Source: CAIQJJ01 sp049325275
GTDB lineage: Bacteria; Chloroflexota; Anaerolineae; Anaerolineales; UBA4823
Direction: 5' to 3'
Length of the DNA stretch: 64,000 nt
Assembly: GCA_049325275.1 (NCBI GenBank)
Contig: JBMOLU010000058.1
Location: forward strand, 145,918-209,917
The notes beneath the pieces are model-generated. The model saw only the letters and a program-made list of their open reading frames with translations. It was not told the origin of the DNA and did no database searches. Within the stretch, counting starts at the first letter, position 1, and each line of letters begins with the position of its first letter. Position numbers and translations under genes: made by a program. Below are positions 62,919 through 64,000 of this stretch, in pieces.

Positions 62919-64000
62919 TCAGGGTTCGGCGGTTGGCTCGACGGTGAGCGGCAGCGTGTGATAACCGGTGGCTTCGGCGATCAGTTCTTCGTCGCTCAAA
63001 CCAAAGTTGCCGGTGTGGCAGGAGCGGCAGGCGTAATTGAGACTGATCTGCGGCAGGATGCTTTGAGAGCCGTCTTCACGCGTAACAAACTGCTCGATTT
63101 GACGCGCATCGATGGCGACCCGGTGGGTGCGTACGTCGCCGGTGAAGGTCTCCGGGCTGCCGGCCGCGTTGCGGATCAGGAAGGGCATGTGGCAACTCGT
63201 ACACGGTACGCCAAGCATACTTGTGCGCGCCTGGGCTTGCTGCCAGTGGCAGCTTTCGCAGGTGGTGCGTGTCGTTGGTGTTTCCTCTTTCCGAAGCTGT
63301 TCGACGCCCGCGTGCGGGTCGTGACAGGTCACGCAGTCGATTATGGTATGCTTCCCCGGAAATAAATCTCCATACCGATCTTGGTGCTGGATGAAGCCAC
63401 CGGCCGCCGTCACGGCGTGCGAGTCGAGTTGGTGGCACTGGTTGCAGGCCGCGCTTTCGCGCTCGATCTGCGGCTGAACCAGCGTGGGGTTGGCGGCGTG
63501 CAGGCTGCCCGGCCCATGGCAGGCTTCGCATTGCACGCCTGCCTCGGCCCAGGTGCCGGTGACGCCGGGCAGTGCTTCAGGGTTGGGGCTGCCCGGCCAG
63601 GTGGTATAGCCGGTGGCGTGGCAACTGCCACAGTCGTTGAGAAGGGTTTCCTCGCCGGTGTGAAAACCTGCCCACCCGGCGTTCGACTTGGCGGCCGGGT
63701 TGGCAAAATTGTACTGGCTTTCCGCATCCGTGATCGGGTAGCCTTCTGAATTGGTGAAGATTGCTTTCCACTTGTATCCGCCAATGACGTATCGCACGTC
63801 TTCCCATGCGTAGCCATCGGGTGGGCCGGCTAACCGTGTGTAGGGATAGACCGGTGGGCGGCCGCTTTCTGTTTCCGTCATCCCCCAGGCGTGGCCAGAT
63901 TTTTGAAAAACAGCGTACGTTTCCTGATGGCAGCCGGCGCAGGTTTGTGAACCGACGTACTCGGCCCCTGCCGGCCCAGCGGGGCCTGCCGGGCCGGCAG
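62919..64000 (-). CDS. Multihaem cytochrome c (N-terminus outside the window)
   Basis: The frame is open to the window edge, so it is 5' truncated; 359 residues are visible. Eight CxxCH sites are seen (CAGCH, CGSCH, CEACH, CNQCH, CVTCH, CESCH, CTSCH, CRSCH). The first visible residues are a Gly-Pro-Ala collagen-like repeat followed by EYVGSQTCAGCHQETYAVFQ, a cytochrome c554-like start. There is no membrane helix at the C-terminus, so the protein is extracellular or attached by its missing N-terminus. It is upstream of the octahaem-ferredoxin-NrfD genes on the same strand and probably supplies or takes their electrons. Confidence 0.85.
   Translation of the reverse strand, partial: AGPAGPAGPAGAEYVGSQTCAGCHQETYAVFQKSGHAWGMTETESGRPPVYPYTRLAGPPDGYAWEDVRYVIGGYKWKAIFTNSEGYPITDAESQYNFANPAAKSNAGWAGFHTGEETLLNDCGSCHATGYTTWPGSPNPEALPGVTGTWAEAGVQCEACHGPGSLHAANPTLVQPQIERESAACNQCHQLDSHAVTAAGGFIQHQDRYGDLFPGKHTIIDCVTCHDPHAGVEQLRKEETPTTRTTCESCHWQQAQARTSMLGVPCTSCHMPFLIRNAAGSPETFTGDVRTHRVAIDARQIEQFVTREDGSQSILPQISLNYACRSCHTGNFGLSDEELIAEATGYHTLPLTVEPTAEP

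Noticed and set aside
55152..64000. Alternative complex III or Nrf nitrite reductase operon
   Set aside because: There is no ActB-like molybdopterin-type subunit and no CxxCK active-site haem typical of NrfA; the cytochrome b modules also do not fit.

Overview
The window looks like a GC-rich chromosomal segment of an uncultured Chloroflexota bacterium, possibly Anaerolineae-like. This is inferred from gene content: Thr/Pro-rich lipoproteins, giant propeller sensor kinases, a T-box, a FusA2-like EF-G, and surface-type multihaem cytochromes with no sign of outer-membrane porins. Nothing in the window proves the taxon. There is no rRNA, tRNA, CRISPR array or insertion sequence that I can see. 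Genes are dense, often with ATGA start/stop overlaps, and several strong intrinsic terminators separate the units.

Bases 1-12000: the end of a probable lipoprotein gene, then a minus-strand string that runs from a valine T-box leader (about 6255-6610) through a decayed valS remnant, a GNAT acetyltransferase, an NAD-dependent epimerase and an SDR to an intact valS of a different subtype (676-3393). Divergent or downstream of it lie an MBL hydrolase, PlsY, a polytopic membrane protein, a lipoprotein, an SCP2 protein and an M23 peptidase. Bases 12000-24300: housekeeping and metabolism (FolC, Lon, glycogen phosphorylase, a STAND/TPR regulator, a nucleoside hydrolase, a Nif3-like protein, a monohaem lipoprotein, a ParB-like protein).

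Bases 24500-37830: a two-component system (1388-residue propeller sensor kinase, NarL-type regulator, receiver-only protein), then a nine-gene operon for a membrane-bound group 4 [NiFe] hydrogenase with Mrp/complex-I-like membrane subunits. Both Ni-binding Cys pairs are present in the large subunit, so it should be a real H2-evolving or H2-oxidising, ion-pumping enzyme rather than complex I.

Bases 38100-49600: a methyltransferase, two small unknown genes, an EF-G paralogue, then a ubiX-ubiD-aconitase X (large and small subunit) run that matches the dehydratase/decarboxylase step of the archaeal-type mevalonate pathway, followed by a lysoplasmalogenase-like protein, two Gfo/Idh/MocA oxidoreductases and a saccharopine-dehydrogenase-family protein.

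Bases 49800-64000: an electron-transfer region. It holds a ten-haem lipoprotein made of two tandem five-haem modules, a sensor kinase/regulator pair, two copies of a nine-haem cytochrome c plus dihaem cytochrome b module (resembling a split CbcL of Geobacter), a Tat-exported four-cluster ferredoxin with an NrfD-type quinone subunit, a 58-residue membrane peptide, and two eight-haem cytochromes. I read this as a menaquinone-to-cell-surface (or menaquinone-linked) electron conduit, controlled by its own two-component system. With the hydrogenase it suggests a respiratory lifestyle that can couple low-potential electrons to insoluble or extracellular acceptors; that is inference.
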